Source of the DNA: DATFVA01 sp963721075
GTDB lineage: Bacteria > Bacteroidota > Ignavibacteria > Ignavibacteriales > Ignavibacteriaceae
NCBI GenBank assembly: GCA_963721075.1
Contig: CAVRHV010000023.1
Coordinates: 1 to 64,000 of the forward strand
Length of the DNA stretch: 64,000 nt
Reading direction: 5' to 3'
Under the pieces are notes generated by a model. It had not been told where the DNA came from. It worked only from the letters and a program-made list of their open reading frames with translations, and did no database searches. The number at the start of each line of letters is the position of its first letter. The stretch's first letter is position 1. This document shows, piece after piece, positions 1 through 9,128 of this stretch. Made by a program: the position numbers and the translations under genes.

Positions 1-2
1 AC

Positions 3-1667
3 AGAACACACCTGCAGCAGGAGCTTAAAATACAGGAGTTTGAAGCCCGTCATCTTCGTGAGATCGAGAATATGAAGTCAAGATTTTTTGCGAATCTCTC
101 GCACGAGTTCCGTACACCGCTGCTGTTAATCAAAGGTCCGCTTGAGCAGATGATCAAAGGAAAATTTAAAACGAACCTTCAGTCGTACTACAGGATGCTG
201 CTTCGTAATACCGAAAAGCTTCAGAACCTGATAGATCAGCTGCTTGAACTTTCACAGCTTGAGGCAGAAACTATTCCCGTGAATAAACAAAAGGACGATA
301 TCGTTAGTTTATTGAGGACATTCGTTAATTCTTTTATTCCTTTAGCCGATCAGAAAAATATAAATCTTTTTTTCAACCCATCGGTGAATGAAATCTTTTC
401 AATGGTTGACAGGGACAAACTCGAAAAAATTATCAATAACCTGCTCAGTAACGCAATTAAATTCACCCCTGAAGGCGGAGAAGTCTGTGTAAATGTTATT
501 AAAAAAGAAACAGAGGATAAAAGCTATATTATCTTAGAAGTTGATGATAACGGTTTGGGTATTCCGGACGAATACCGTTCCAGAATTTTCGATCGTTTTT
601 ATCAGGTAGATGATACCTCAAAAAGAAATCATGGCGGATGGGAATTGGTCTTGCACTTGTCAAAGAACTGGTAATGTTGCAAAAATGGGAGATTTCGGTA
701 CAAAGCAGGAATAAAGGTGGTACAAAATTCATCATTACAATACCTGTGGAGGAATCCAATGGGGAGGAGAAACAACACTACAGCTTAGTGGAAGAAGAAA
801 TGAAGGAAACGGGAGTATCGGATTTCAGCCCTGGAGGAAGAGCCGAACCACGTTATGAAACTGTAGCCGAAGAAGCTGAGAAATTAGATGAAAATAATCC
901 CACAGAGAAAAAACCCTCAATACTTATAGTTGAAGATTCCCCGGACGTTAGAAAAGATATTTCCGACCTGCTGAATCCGGAATATAAAGTGATCCAATGT
1001 AAAGATTCAGAATCGGGGATCAAATCAGAAGAGTCATGGATATCCCGATTTGATTTTAAGCGATATTATGATGCCTGGTATGGACGGTCTGGAGTTTTGT
1101 AACCAGATAAAAAGTGACTGGAAAACCAGTCATATCCCGGTAATTTTGCTAACTGCCAGGGCATCTCACAAAGATAAAATGGAAGGACTCGAAACCCGTG
1201 CCGATGATTATTTAACCAAGCCTTTTAACTTTGAAGAGCTTTCAGTACGTATCAGAAATCTTATTGAACAGAGGAAACTGCTTCGAGAGAAGTTGAAGAA
1301 AGAAATAAACATCGGTACATTCTCATTTCATGGCAATCCTGTAGATAAAGAGTTTATGGAAAGGCTTACTGCCATCATCGAAAGGAACCTGCTTAGAAAA
1401 GGTTTCAACAGTGAGATACTTGCTGAAGAAATGTTTGTAAGCAGACGTCAGCTTCATAGAAAATTGGTTAGTATAAGCGGACAGCCGCCAGGTGAATTTA
1501 TAAGGGCGATAAGACTCAAAAAAGCTGCCCGACTTTTAGTGGAAAATAACCTCAGTATCACACAAATTGCTTATGATGTAGGATTCGAAAGTCCAGCCCA
1601 GTTTACCAGGGCTTTCAAAAAACACTTCAATTGCCTTCCCTCCGAATTCAGTCGGAAATGCGGGTGA
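3..1667 (+). CDS. Hybrid two-component sensor/regulator (HTCS-like), 5' end missing, two frameshifts
   Basis: A one-protein signalling system: histidine kinase, receiver and AraC-type DNA-binding domain in one chain. The visible part opens with a coiled linker, then the HisKA phosphoacceptor motif SHEFRTP (His codon at 102), an HATPase domain with N-box NNLLSNAIKF and the G-boxes, then a receiver whose phosphoacceptor Asp lies in SDIMMPGMDG (codon at 1062), and a C-terminal HTH_18 domain ending at 1667. The sensor domain lies left of the window. Two single-base breaks interrupt it: near 620 (one base missing just before GIGLALVKEL) and near 1035 (one base extra just before PDLILSD). Both sides of each break read as the expected domain, so sequencing error is likelier than decay. 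Bacteroidetes HTCS proteins often control polysaccharide use; that role is not shown here. Confidence 0.85.
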
Positions 1668-1839
1668 AATAGACTCCCTTATTTCCCGGAAAATGCCAGT
1701 TTTTGTCACAATAAAACAAAAGATAGTCACAAATACGCAATTTTAACGGGATAATAGACCTTACTTTTACATTTAAGATACTTCTTATCGGGACGTCATT
1801 GTCAATCTTTATGATTTATTGGGAGAGGGTCTGGAAAAT

Positions 1840-2025
1840 ATGAAGTACACCAGACCTTTAAAGCCTTCTTCTTCTACAAAAAATGCACAGGGAGAGACTA
1901 ATAAAAAATCTTTTGGGAAGATGGAGAAAAAAGAGCGTTGGCTTTCATTCGGAGTTTATTCACTGATAATAATAATTACAGTCTCATTAATGTTAATCAT
2001 CTTCAATTTAGTATTAAAAGTATGA
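1840..2025 (+). CDS. Small single-pass membrane protein, 61 aa
   Basis: Unrecognised. The product has a polar, lysine-rich N-terminal 35 residues and one C-terminal hydrophobic segment (LIIIITVSLMLIIFNLVL), so it would be a tail-anchored or single-pass membrane protein. I chose the ATG at 1840, preceded by GGGAGAGG at 1821-1828, over an in-frame TTG at 1819 that would add seven residues. Its stop overlaps the start of the next tiny gene in an ATGA, which argues that both are translated. No homologue comes to mind, and a chance ORF cannot be excluded. Confidence 0.45.
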   Translation: MKYTRPLKPSSSTKNAQGETNKKSFGKMEKKERWLSFGVYSLIIIITVSLMLIIFNLVLKV

Positions 2026-2102
2026 ATCCATTGAAAATCGAAAAATATTTATTTCAGAGTCTGTATATCCTTCTTTTGCTGGCATTGATATTTTTTATTT
2101 AA
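2022..2102 (+). CDS. Tiny hydrophobic peptide, 26 aa, translationally coupled
   Basis: The ATG at 2022 overlaps the TGA of the preceding small gene (ATGA at 2022-2025). The 26-residue product starts MNPLKIEKYLFQ and continues as an almost purely hydrophobic stretch (SLYILLLLALIFFI) to the stop at 2100-2102. This is one membrane span with a short basic N-terminus, the architecture of small regulatory or accessory membrane peptides. Only the overlap and composition support it. Confidence 0.35.
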   Translation: MNPLKIEKYLFQSLYILLLLALIFFI

Positions 2103-2142
2103 TAAAACTCAGGCATATAAATTCATTTTACGGAGGTGAAAA

Positions 2143-4149
2143 ATGGAGAGGGCAATAAAGATATTGTCATTAATTATCCTGCTTGCAGCTGTTACTGTTA
2201 AAGCAGATATCTTTTTGGTAACAAATAATAATTCAAGCGGAAGCGGTTCCCTGAAACAGGCAGTAACTGATGCCAATAATAATGCAGGAGCGGATACAAT
2301 TCTTTTTGCTGCGGATGTCAGAGGAACTATCAATAATAATGATGTACTGTCATTAACAGAGGAACTGACTATTATCGGTCCCGGACCCGACTTACTTGAA
2401 ATCACTTCAGGAGGAAGCAATAGAGTAATAATAATTTATGACGTATATGACGGAATATTTAATTTCATAGGCCTGACAATTTCCGGCGGTACCTGCACTT
2501 TTGGTCCCGGTGCAGGAATCTTTGCCACAACTTCCTACCTGAACATAATCAACTGTGTGATTAAGGATAATACTGTTACGTATCAAAGTTCAGGAGGAGG
2601 GGGACTGTACATATTAGCTTCATACATAGTGATAGAGAATTCAGTGATAATGGATAACGTTAACCAGCTTGGTGGTGCAGGAATGTCAATCAATTCCAAC
2701 GGTCTGTTAAGAAATACCTCTTTTATAAACAATACCGTAACTGAGTTAAATCCCCACTGGGGCGGCGGTGCAATTTATAATGTTTCCGGTGCCCTTGTTC
2801 TCGAAAACTGTACTTTTTCAGGCAACGTTCATCCATTGGCCGGTGGAGCAATTTATAATAATTTATATGGACAGCTGAAGCTACATAATTGTACCATTGT
2901 CAATAACCAGTCAGAAACAGGCGGAGGCATCGCAAACTTTTCTTCTTCATTAGAAGACACGATGATAACACTTTGCCACACTATCCTGGCTAATAATACG
3001 GCCGAAACCGGAAGCAATCTTTATGGAATTTTCAGATCCTATGGGTACAACCTGATTGAAAGCACCGACTCTGCAACGATCAGCGGGGATGAAACAGGAA
3101 ATATATACGGCGAAGATCCAGAACTTGGAGGTCTTACCAGTTATTCTCCCACTGTATATGCACACCCGCCGCTTGCCGGCAGTCCTGTGCTGGAGTCAGG
3201 TAATAATGCATCGTGCCTGCTTTATGACCAGAGAGGAATTAGAAGACCTCAGGATGGAAATGAAGACGGAAATGCGATAGCAGATATCGGATCGTTTGAA
3301 ACGATGGTCGATAGTGATAATGATGGAGTTGCTGATATAGAAGAAATGGGACCAGAAGGAAATGATGATTCGTATGACGGAAATGGTGATTCTTTCCCGG
3401 ATTATACTCAGTCAAATGTGACTTCATTGTGGAATTATGATAATTCCATTTATGTAACGTTGGCTGCCCCTGACGGGGTTATGCTGTTAAATGTATTTTC
3501 TGTTGAGGATCCCTCGGGAGGGAATCTTCCTGCCGGTATCTCTTTCCCCGTAGGATTCTTTAAGTTTATGATTGATCTTCAGGGAAACGGTCCTAGTATA
3601 GATGTAATGATTTATTTCCCCCCGGAAGTTTCAGTTACTAACTACTACAAATACGGATCAACATCCGATTTAACCATGCCGCACTGGTACTTATTTAACT
3701 ATGATGGTTCTACCGGTGCTGAAATAATTGCGTCGAACCAGGTCAATCTGCATTTCATCGATGGCGGCAGGGGAGATGATGACCTAACAGTAAATGATAT
3801 CATAGTTGATCCCGGAGGACCGGAGGGGACTATTACGGCAATTCAAAATCTGCCTTTGGCTGCAAATGAATTTCAGCTCTATCAGAATTATCCCAATCCG
3901 TTCAATCCAGCAACAATTATATCGTTCAGCATAAGTTATTCATCATTTGTCTCGTTGACAATATATGATGTTTTGGGAAATGAGATCACAGAACTGATGA
4001 GTGGGAAAAAAGATGCTGGAACCTATGAAGTTCAGTTTGATGGTCACGGGCTGGCAAGCGGAATTTATTTTTATCAGCTAAAAGCCGTACCTGACGGCGA
4101 TCAATCCGGAAAATTATTAAGTACAAAGAAAATGCTGCTGCTAAGGTAA
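2143..4149 (+). CDS. Secreted right-handed beta-helix protein with type IX secretion tail
   Basis: A 668-residue exported protein. It has a signal peptide (hydrophobic run ILSLIILLAAVTVKA), then a CSLREA-like start (VTNNNSSGSGSLKQAV) leading into parallel beta-helix coils rich in GGGIYN, NCTFSGN and similar turns (about residues 40-300). After about residue 385 comes a calcium-type DSDNDGVAD stretch and a choice-of-anchor-U-like domain, then a C-terminal sorting domain beginning QNYPNPFNPAT and ending in KKMLLLR. Such tails direct cargo to the cell surface through the type IX secretion system in related bacteria. The start is fixed by GGAGGTGAAAA immediately before the ATG. Substrate or ligand unknown; extracellular adhesion or polysaccharide binding is only a guess. 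Confidence 0.85.
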   Translation: MERAIKILSLIILLAAVTVKADIFLVTNNNSSGSGSLKQAVTDANNNAGADTILFAADVRGTINNNDVLSLTEELTIIGPGPDLLEITSGGSNRVIIIYDVYDGIFNFIGLTISGGTCTFGPGAGIFATTSYLNIINCVIKDNTVTYQSSGGGGLYILASYIVIENSVIMDNVNQLGGAGMSINSNGLLRNTSFINNTVTELNPHWGGGAIYNVSGALVLENCTFSGNVHPLAGGAIYNNLYGQLKLHNCTIVNNQSETGGGIANFSSSLEDTMITLCHTILANNTAETGSNLYGIFRSYGYNLIESTDSATISGDETGNIYGEDPELGGLTSYSPTVYAHPPLAGSPVLESGNNASCLLYDQRGIRRPQDGNEDGNAIADIGSFETMVDSDNDGVADIEEMGPEGNDDSYDGNGDSFPDYTQSNVTSLWNYDNSIYVTLAAPDGVMLLNVFSVEDPSGGNLPAGISFPVGFFKFMIDLQGNGPSIDVMIYFPPEVSVTNYYKYGSTSDLTMPHWYLFNYDGSTGAEIIASNQVNLHFIDGGRGDDDLTVNDIIVDPGGPEGTITAIQNLPLAANEFQLYQNYPNPFNPATIISFSISYSSFVSLTIYDVLGNEITELMSGKKDAGTYEVQFDGHGLASGIYFYQLKAVPDGDQSGKLLSTKKMLLLR

Positions 4150-4186
4150 TATCTAATTATTCATCAGCTATTAATAGGAGGAGAGT

Positions 4187-4573
4187 ATGAGTTTTCAGAA
4201 TCTGATGACTATCAAAGCACTTGTTTGTCTTGTATTCGGAATTCTGTTAGTTGGCATCCCGGATACATTGATTTCAATATTTGGTGCGGTTTTAGGAGAT
4301 GGAGGAATGTTTACAGCAAGGGAGTATGGTTCTTCGTTATTCGGGAACCTCTTTCTCTGCTGGTTTGCCAGAAATGCAATAGAGTCTGATGCAAGGAAAG
4401 CAATAATCCTTGCATTATTTGTTTACGATCTGATCGCCTTTGTTGTAACAACATTTACGATTATTACGGGAGTTCTTAACCCATTAGGCTGGGCTATTGC
4501 AGCGATTTATCTGTTCTTTACAATTGGCTTTGGATATTTTATGATAAAGGTACCTGTTGTTAAGCCTGCATAG
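4187..4573 (+). CDS. Small integral membrane protein, 128 aa
   Basis: Not recognised. It has four predicted membrane spans (about residues 8-28, 48-66, 70-92, 97-120) with the loop ARNAIESDARKA between spans two and three. A good ribosome binding site (AGGAGGAGAGT) precedes the ATG. It lies 37 bases after the secreted beta-helix gene and could share its transcript. The layout resembles small DUF4345-like four-helix membrane proteins, but I cannot assign it to a family with certainty. Confidence 0.6.
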   Translation: MSFQNLMTIKALVCLVFGILLVGIPDTLISIFGAVLGDGGMFTAREYGSSLFGNLFLCWFARNAIESDARKAIILALFVYDLIAFVVTTFTIITGVLNPLGWAIAAIYLFFTIGFGYFMIKVPVVKPA

Positions 4574-4648
4574 TTAATCGCAAATAGCTTTGGGGTTTAT
4601 GTATAGAATACCGCTTTAGGGGTAACGAAACTGGTTAATAATTCCGAT

Positions 4649-4720
4649 TTGACAATATTCCATCAATTTATTAAGTTCGTGTGTCCCTATATGGAGGCAC
4701 ATTCACCTATAGGGGGCACA
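4649..4720 (+). promoter_or_regulatory. Probable promoter and dyad operator of the TrmB-like gene
   Basis: TTGACA at 4649-4654 could serve as a -35 box, with TAAGTT at 4672-4677 a poor -10 box. Immediately downstream lies an interrupted inverted repeat: TGTGTCCCTATATGG at 4680-4694 and CCTATAGGGGGCACA at 4706-4720, which match as reverse complements apart from small slips. It ends 19 bases before the regulator start at 4740. This is a natural place for autoregulation. No second copy was seen upstream of the sugar transporter genes later in the window. Confidence 0.5.
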
Positions 4721-4739
4721 TATCATTAAAAGGCTTAAA

Positions 4740-5582
4740 ATGAAGGATTTGATAGATAAGCTACAACTTTTAGATATTCCCCGGCGCGAAGCTGAAGTAT
4801 ACCTTGCCCTCCTTCAGAAGAATGAATTTACAGCCCCCGAAATCGCAAAAATAACATCTGTCAGCCGCACCAAGACTTATGAAATTTTACAGAACCTTGT
4901 TAAGAAAGGCCTTGCGGGTCAAAGCTATAAAAACGGTATTAAGATCTTCAGCAGCATCAGTCCTGAAATTGTTATGAAAAGCATAAGCAACGAATACGAT
5001 AAAAAGAAATCTGTTGCCGATCAGCTTCAGGAAGAACTGATGGAGCTGAAAGCCGCCCAGGCTGAGACTACCGATCCGCTCGATTACATCGAAATATTAA
5101 CCGAGCAAGAGCAGATAAAGGAAAGATGGCTGTCGATTCAAAAAAATACTAAAAAAGAGCTGCTATTGTTTTCCAAGAGTCCCTACTCTTTTTCCCTTGA
5201 AGAAAACCTTGATTACGAAAAAGCATTATTGGAAAGAAATGTAGACTTCAAATGTATCTATGAGTATTGCGACATTAAAACCGAAGCAGATAAAAATTTG
5301 TTCATTGCAACGCTTGAAAAATATGAAGATATAGGCGAAGAGATCAGAATAGTAGATAACCTTACAATGAAACTCTGTGTATGCGACAGCACAATAACAA
5401 TGCTCGCTTTAAATGACCGGGTTTCTCTTAAACCCAGTATAACATCAATGTACGTTAATCACCCGAGCTATGCGGTCTCACTCCGGATGGTCTTTTTCAC
5501 CTTCTGGGCAAACGGTTTAACCCTCGGAGAGTTTAAAACAACCTCTCCCGTTATATACGGGTATAATATTGTTCTTTGCTGA
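4740..5582 (+). CDS. TrmB-family transcriptional regulator
   Basis: A 280-residue regulator with an N-terminal TrmB winged helix (about residues 5-70: PRREAEVYLALLQKNEFTAPEIAKITSVSRTKTYEILQNLVKKGLA), a short coiled coil (about 80-115) and a C-terminal effector domain ending in a hydrophobic run. TrmB proteins typically repress sugar uptake or central carbon genes in response to a sugar. A dyad lies directly upstream, so autoregulation is likely. Neighbours are secreted proteins rather than a transporter; the only sugar ABC genes in the window start 49 kb further on. The domain call is firm; the effector and targets are unknown. Confidence 0.85.
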   Translation: MKDLIDKLQLLDIPRREAEVYLALLQKNEFTAPEIAKITSVSRTKTYEILQNLVKKGLAGQSYKNGIKIFSSISPEIVMKSISNEYDKKKSVADQLQEELMELKAAQAETTDPLDYIEILTEQEQIKERWLSIQKNTKKELLLFSKSPYSFSLEENLDYEKALLERNVDFKCIYEYCDIKTEADKNLFIATLEKYEDIGEEIRIVDNLTMKLCVCDSTITMLALNDRVSLKPSITSMYVNHPSYAVSLRMVFFTFWANGLTLGEFKTTSPVIYGYNIVLC

Positions 5583-5651
5583 ATTAGAACCAGGTATAAA
5601 ACCATAAACTAAACAATCAACTTAATTCTCTCACTTTTCTCTGGAGATAAT

Positions 5652-7739
5652 ATGTTCAAATTATTCAATTTCTCTATTACCGCGATCTTATTGGGGTTGA
5701 TTTTTATCGGGGTTTCAAATGCTCAATGGCAGGAAGCTGTCGGACCTGACGGCGGTGTAACAACGTGTCTTGCCGAACACGATTCTATGATCTTTGCCGG
5801 TACACTGGGCGGCGTTTATAAAAGTACCGACAGTGGATTAACCTGGACAAACGTAAGCTCAGGACTTCCGACTACGTATATATACGATCTCTATGCAACA
5901 CCATTTTCAATATATACCTGCTCTTATGAAGGAATATTCAGGTCTGATGATGACGGCGGGTCATGGACAGAAACCGATGCCGGGATTGCTACGGATAATG
6001 TTTACTCGCTTACTTCAATTGATTCCGTGTTATTTGCCGGTACAATGAACGGCGTATACAGATCTGTTGACAATGCAAATTCATGGGTACGGGTTGATAC
6101 AGGAATGACAGACCCGTTCATAAACAAGGTAACAGCCCTCGGTGCTTATCTGTTTGCCGGAACCGATGATGGAGTATACCGGTCCGACGATCTTGGAGAT
6201 ACCTGGGTCTTTGCAGGAAATGGAATAACAGGCGGAGCTGTTCACGCAATGGGTATCCTGGGCCGTTCTAAGGTATTTGCAGGTACCATCGACGGCATTT
6301 TTGTGTCAACAGATCAAGGTGCGAACTGGACATCAATAACAAACAACCTTTCGCCTACAGGCGTTTATGCTATGGGCTTATATACTGATAAGATGTTCGT
6401 CGGAGTTGCCAAAAGTGGAGCATTTGTTTCAACAGACGAGGGGGCAACCTGGAATCCGGTTGATCCGAGTCTGGATAATCCTTACATCATTAGCTTCCTG
6501 AAGTTCTATGATATTCTTTATGCAGCAAGCGGAGACGGAGTTTACAAATCTTCTGACAACGGCGATACATGGAGCCGTACAACTGCAGGAATCTATTCAA
6601 CAAGTGTGAGAACTTTCCTTAATGTCGGCTCTGATGTACTGGCCGGGACTTTTGACAGCGGTGCTTTTATATCGCACGACAACGGATTAACCTGGGAGCC
6701 GTTTCCTAATATAAACGCTTACGGTATCCGTACCCTGGCAAAAAGTGATTCGGCATTGTTCGCTGCCACAACAACCGACGGACTGTTAAGATCTACCGAT
6801 GGCGGAACGACCTGGGCAAAAGTTCTGTCTGAAGCAAGAGATACGTATATAAGGACGGTAGGAGCACACGGAAATATAGTTCTGGCAGCCACCTTCTCTG
6901 ACGGTGCATATAGGTCGACCGACAACGGAACAAGCTGGACGCCGATAAGCAGCAGTCTTAGTGATCCCGCAATAGATAACTTCACTTTTATCGGGAATGA
7001 TCTCTTCGCCGCCACCTTATTCTCAGGCTTCATCTTCAAGTCGACTGATGACGGGCAAACCTGGACGGAATCATCCAACGGGTTATCCGGATACTCATCA
7101 ACCCATAAGGTTGTCGCAGTGGGGAATTTATTATTTGCGGCTTCGAATGATGGAATATATGTATCGGACGACGGAGGAGATAACTGGACGTTAAAGAACA
7201 ACGGCTTAACCTCCGTAATTATGCTCACCGCAGAAGCATACGGATCAACGGTATTGGTGGGCACTGCCGAGGGTTATGCATTCAGTTCATCTGATAACGG
7301 GGATACCTGGACATCGATCAGCGACGGGTTACCTCTCACCGGTTACACTGCGGGAGTTGAAGCATTTGATGTAAGCGGACAGAATTTATTATGCGGCACT
7401 TACTCAACAGGGGTACTTTGGCGTCCTGCAAACCAGGTCATTACATCAGTCGAACAAGAGAAAGACCATATGCCTGTTGAATTCACTCTAAGTCAGAACT
7501 ACCCGAATCCTTTTAATCCCACAACCCAGATTAGCTACAGCATTCCGAAAGACGGGATGGTACACCTTAACGTGTACAACACACTTGGACAGAAAGTGGC
7601 AGAACTTGTAAATGGATTTAAGAGGGCCGGGAGTCACGAAATTACATTCAATGCCTCTAACCTGGCAAGCGGCATTTATTATTATACTATCGTATCCGGC
7701 AACTTCACCAGCACTAAGAAGATGGTATTGCTCAGATAA
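5652..7739 (+). CDS. Secreted Asp-box beta-propeller protein with type IX secretion tail
   Basis: The 695-residue product has a clear signal peptide ending VSNAQ (about residue 25), then about 13 Asp-box (BNR-type) repeats of the form S-x-D-x-G-x-T-W (STDSGLTW, SDDLGDTW, STDEGATW, STDNGTSW and so on) covering residues 30-600. This is one or two sialidase/YCF48-like propellers. The C-terminus is a type IX sorting domain starting SQNYPNPFNPTTQ and ending KKMVLLR. Asp boxes are structural; no sialidase catalytic set (Arg triad, Tyr, Glu) is obvious, so enzymatic activity is not claimed. An intrinsic terminator follows at 7785. Confidence 0.88.
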   Translation: MFKLFNFSITAILLGLIFIGVSNAQWQEAVGPDGGVTTCLAEHDSMIFAGTLGGVYKSTDSGLTWTNVSSGLPTTYIYDLYATPFSIYTCSYEGIFRSDDDGGSWTETDAGIATDNVYSLTSIDSVLFAGTMNGVYRSVDNANSWVRVDTGMTDPFINKVTALGAYLFAGTDDGVYRSDDLGDTWVFAGNGITGGAVHAMGILGRSKVFAGTIDGIFVSTDQGANWTSITNNLSPTGVYAMGLYTDKMFVGVAKSGAFVSTDEGATWNPVDPSLDNPYIISFLKFYDILYAASGDGVYKSSDNGDTWSRTTAGIYSTSVRTFLNVGSDVLAGTFDSGAFISHDNGLTWEPFPNINAYGIRTLAKSDSALFAATTTDGLLRSTDGGTTWAKVLSEARDTYIRTVGAHGNIVLAATFSDGAYRSTDNGTSWTPISSSLSDPAIDNFTFIGNDLFAATLFSGFIFKSTDDGQTWTESSNGLSGYSSTHKVVAVGNLLFAASNDGIYVSDDGGDNWTLKNNGLTSVIMLTAEAYGSTVLVGTAEGYAFSSSDNGDTWTSISDGLPLTGYTAGVEAFDVSGQNLLCGTYSTGVLWRPANQVITSVEQEKDHMPVEFTLSQNYPNPFNPTTQISYSIPKDGMVHLNVYNTLGQKVAELVNGFKRAGSHEITFNASNLASGIYYYTIVSGNFTSTKKMVLLR

Positions 7740-7784
7740 TCCAGATTGCCAACATAATCGAGCCTATCATACTAAGGCCAATGG

Positions 7785-7809
7785 AAGGGAGAGCAATCCG
7801 CTCTCCCTT
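7785..7809 (+). terminator. Hairpin terminator after the propeller gene
   Basis: A perfect 10-bp stem, AAGGGAGAGC at 7785-7794 against GCTCTCCCTT at 7800-7809, with a 5-base loop, 45 bases after the stop at 7739. The following bases are T- and A-rich (TTATATT), so it can work as an intrinsic terminator, although the U-run is short. Confidence 0.75.
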
Positions 7810-8001
7810 TATATTAAGATCACCCATCGCTCATAAGCAGTACTATAACACCTTTATGCAAGTATAATTTTTCTTGTTGAAGTTCAGGATAAAAAATTAT
7901 ATAATAAAACCCTTGAGATATCATTTATTACCACTGATAAATGATTAAAAATTCTGCACTCCAGTGTATAATAATTCATCAAAATCACTTCGAAAAATGA
8001 G

Positions 8002-8023
8002 TTGAACCGTCTTTGAACCGTCT
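8002..8023. repeat. 11-bp tandem duplication TTGAACCGTCT x2
   Basis: Two perfect adjacent copies of TTGAACCGTCT (8002-8012 and 8013-8023). The unit length equals that of the tandem arrays at 24193 and 59415 although the sequence differs. Confidence 0.9.
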
Positions 8024-8099
8024 CTACTACGGTATAAAAACTTCATTACTGCGAGATAAAATCCTAATGTAAAAGTACACTTAGTCAATGTCCTCACTT

Positions 8100-8129
8100 T
8101 TGTTTTGTGGGGCAAAACTTTTATTTTTG
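8100..8129 (+). promoter_or_regulatory. Possible Bacteroidetes-type promoter for tRNA-Leu
   Basis: TTG at 8100-8102, a 19-base spacer and TATTTTTG at 8122-8129 fit the Bacteroidetes TTG-N19-TAnnTTTG consensus. Transcription would start about 24 bases before the tRNA. The match is short and the use of this consensus in this clade is an assumption. Confidence 0.35.
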
Positions 8130-8159
8130 TTCTCCAATTTCAATATTTACTAAAAAACT

Positions 8160-8241
8160 GCGAGAATGGCGGAATTGGCAGACGCGCTAGACTTAGGATC
8201 TAGTACCGAAAGGTGTCGGGGTTCGAGTCCCCGTTCTCGCA
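8160..8241 (+). tRNA. tRNA-Leu (anticodon TAG)
   Basis: A full class II cloverleaf. Acceptor GCGAGAA (8160-8166) pairs with TTCTCGC (8234-8240), discriminator A at 8241. The anticodon stem CTAGA/TCTAG flanks the loop CTTAGGA with anticodon TAG at 8194-8196, reading CTA and other CTN codons. The long variable arm (TACCGAAAGGTGTC region) is typical of tRNA-Leu, and the T loop is GGGGTTCGAGTCCCC. CCA is not encoded (the sequence continues CTA), so it must be added post-transcriptionally; a CCA-adding type enzyme lies at 16453. Confidence 0.97.
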
Positions 8242-8371
8242 CTAATACTTCTCCCGGAATCCCCTAACTCCAAAATATCTACGATTTCTGTTCGTACTTA
8301 ATATACTGGAGTAATTAAATAGCAGCGGCAGAGTACCTGCCGTTTTAGTCATTATTTAGAATTTGTAAAAA

Positions 8372-8719
8372 CTACAATTGAATTGGGGGAGTGGAATTGG
8401 GAGGCCGGCCTTCTTCACGACATTGAACCTGCCAAATGATTTTCGCAAAATTTTTTAATGCAGCAGGAATTTTTCCGTTTTCATATACCTTGTATGCAAT
8501 TTCGACTCTTGCGATGAATGACCAGAACTTGTCAAGCTCATCAACAGTCATTTCCATCCGCAAGATCGTTTCTTCAAGCTTTTCATACAGCTTGGTTCTG
8601 GTCATATCAGGAATATCTGATGCATTGGAAATTTCCTTCTGAAGATTAGTGAACAGACTTAAAATTTGTTCATATTCATGCTGTGTGAATTTGTAATGGT
8701 TAGATTCCCTGTAATTCAT
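8372..8719 (-). CDS. Hypothetical protein, 115 aa
   Basis: Unrecognised, predicted soluble and helical, rich in charged residues, with no signal peptide and no membrane span. The ATG at 8719 (minus strand) is preceded by AAGGGAAATC at a good distance, supporting translation. It stands alone on the minus strand between tRNA-Leu and the divergent PP2C gene. The sequence resembles small helical-bundle proteins found in this phylum, but I can assign no function. Confidence 0.6.
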   Translation of the reverse strand: MNYRESNHYKFTQHEYEQILSLFTNLQKEISNASDIPDMTRTKLYEKLEETILRMEMTVDELDKFWSFIARVEIAYKVYENGKIPAALKNFAKIIWQVQCREEGRPPNSTPPIQL

Positions 8720-9128
8720 GATGATTTCCCTTAATATTTATTCCGCCTTACATTTGGCGCAAATTTATATCTTTTTTTTCTTAAAAAAAACAGGTTTAAG
8801 AATTCTGTAAAAATTAAATCTTAACTTTGTTTGGTTATGAAACTTAGTGTCAGAGACTTATTAATTATATTGATTTTTTTTAGATGAATTTTTGATAAAT
8901 TTATTGTTGAATAAACAGGATATATACACTAAGTGAGGTAAAAACAACTCCCTCACTGCCGTTTTTTCTTCAAAATTGTAAAAAAAACAGAATTTAATAA
9001 TCAACAGAGGGTATTTTTACAGGTATGAAAATTGATAAGATTTGCACGAATTATTCTTTAAATAATAAAATTTGGATAGTCCTATTTTCAAATTTCTTAT
9101 TCCAAACAATCAGCCGTCCGGGGAAAGC
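8720..9128. other. Intergenic region between hypothetical gene and PP2C
   Basis: About 400 very AT-rich bases between divergent genes, so it should contain both promoters. TAACTTTG at 8822-8829 resembles a Bacteroidetes -7 box but lacks a well-spaced TTG. A 16-codon ORF at 8837 is too short to call. I see no RNA gene or repeat. Confidence 0.5.

Larger units (their letters stand above)
7810..8159. other. Intergenic region before tRNA-Leu
   Basis: An AT-rich stretch with no convincing gene. It holds an 11-bp tandem duplication at 8002-8023 and a possible tRNA promoter at 8100-8129; both are listed separately. Otherwise I see nothing specific. Confidence 0.6.

Noticed and set aside
600..1060. 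Programmed frameshifting in the hybrid kinase
   Set aside because: No slippery heptamer with a stimulatory structure is evident, and similar breaks occur in many unrelated genes of the window.
4680..4720. TrmB-like protein as regulator of the sugar transporters at 54.7-59.3 kb
   Set aside because: The dyad was not found upstream of 54669 or 59318, and the genes are about 50 kb apart; no evidence beyond family habit.
6719..7264. Long minus-strand ORF (181 codons) inside the propeller gene
   Set aside because: It is antisense to in-frame Asp-box repeats, has no ribosome site and no recognisable domain; repeats often leave open shadow frames.
5652..7739. Sialidase function for the Asp-box protein
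   Set aside because: Asp boxes are only structural; the catalytic Arg triad and Tyr/Glu pair were not seen.
8837..8887. 16-codon ORF before the PP2C gene
   Set aside because: Too short, without a ribosome site or neighbour coupling.
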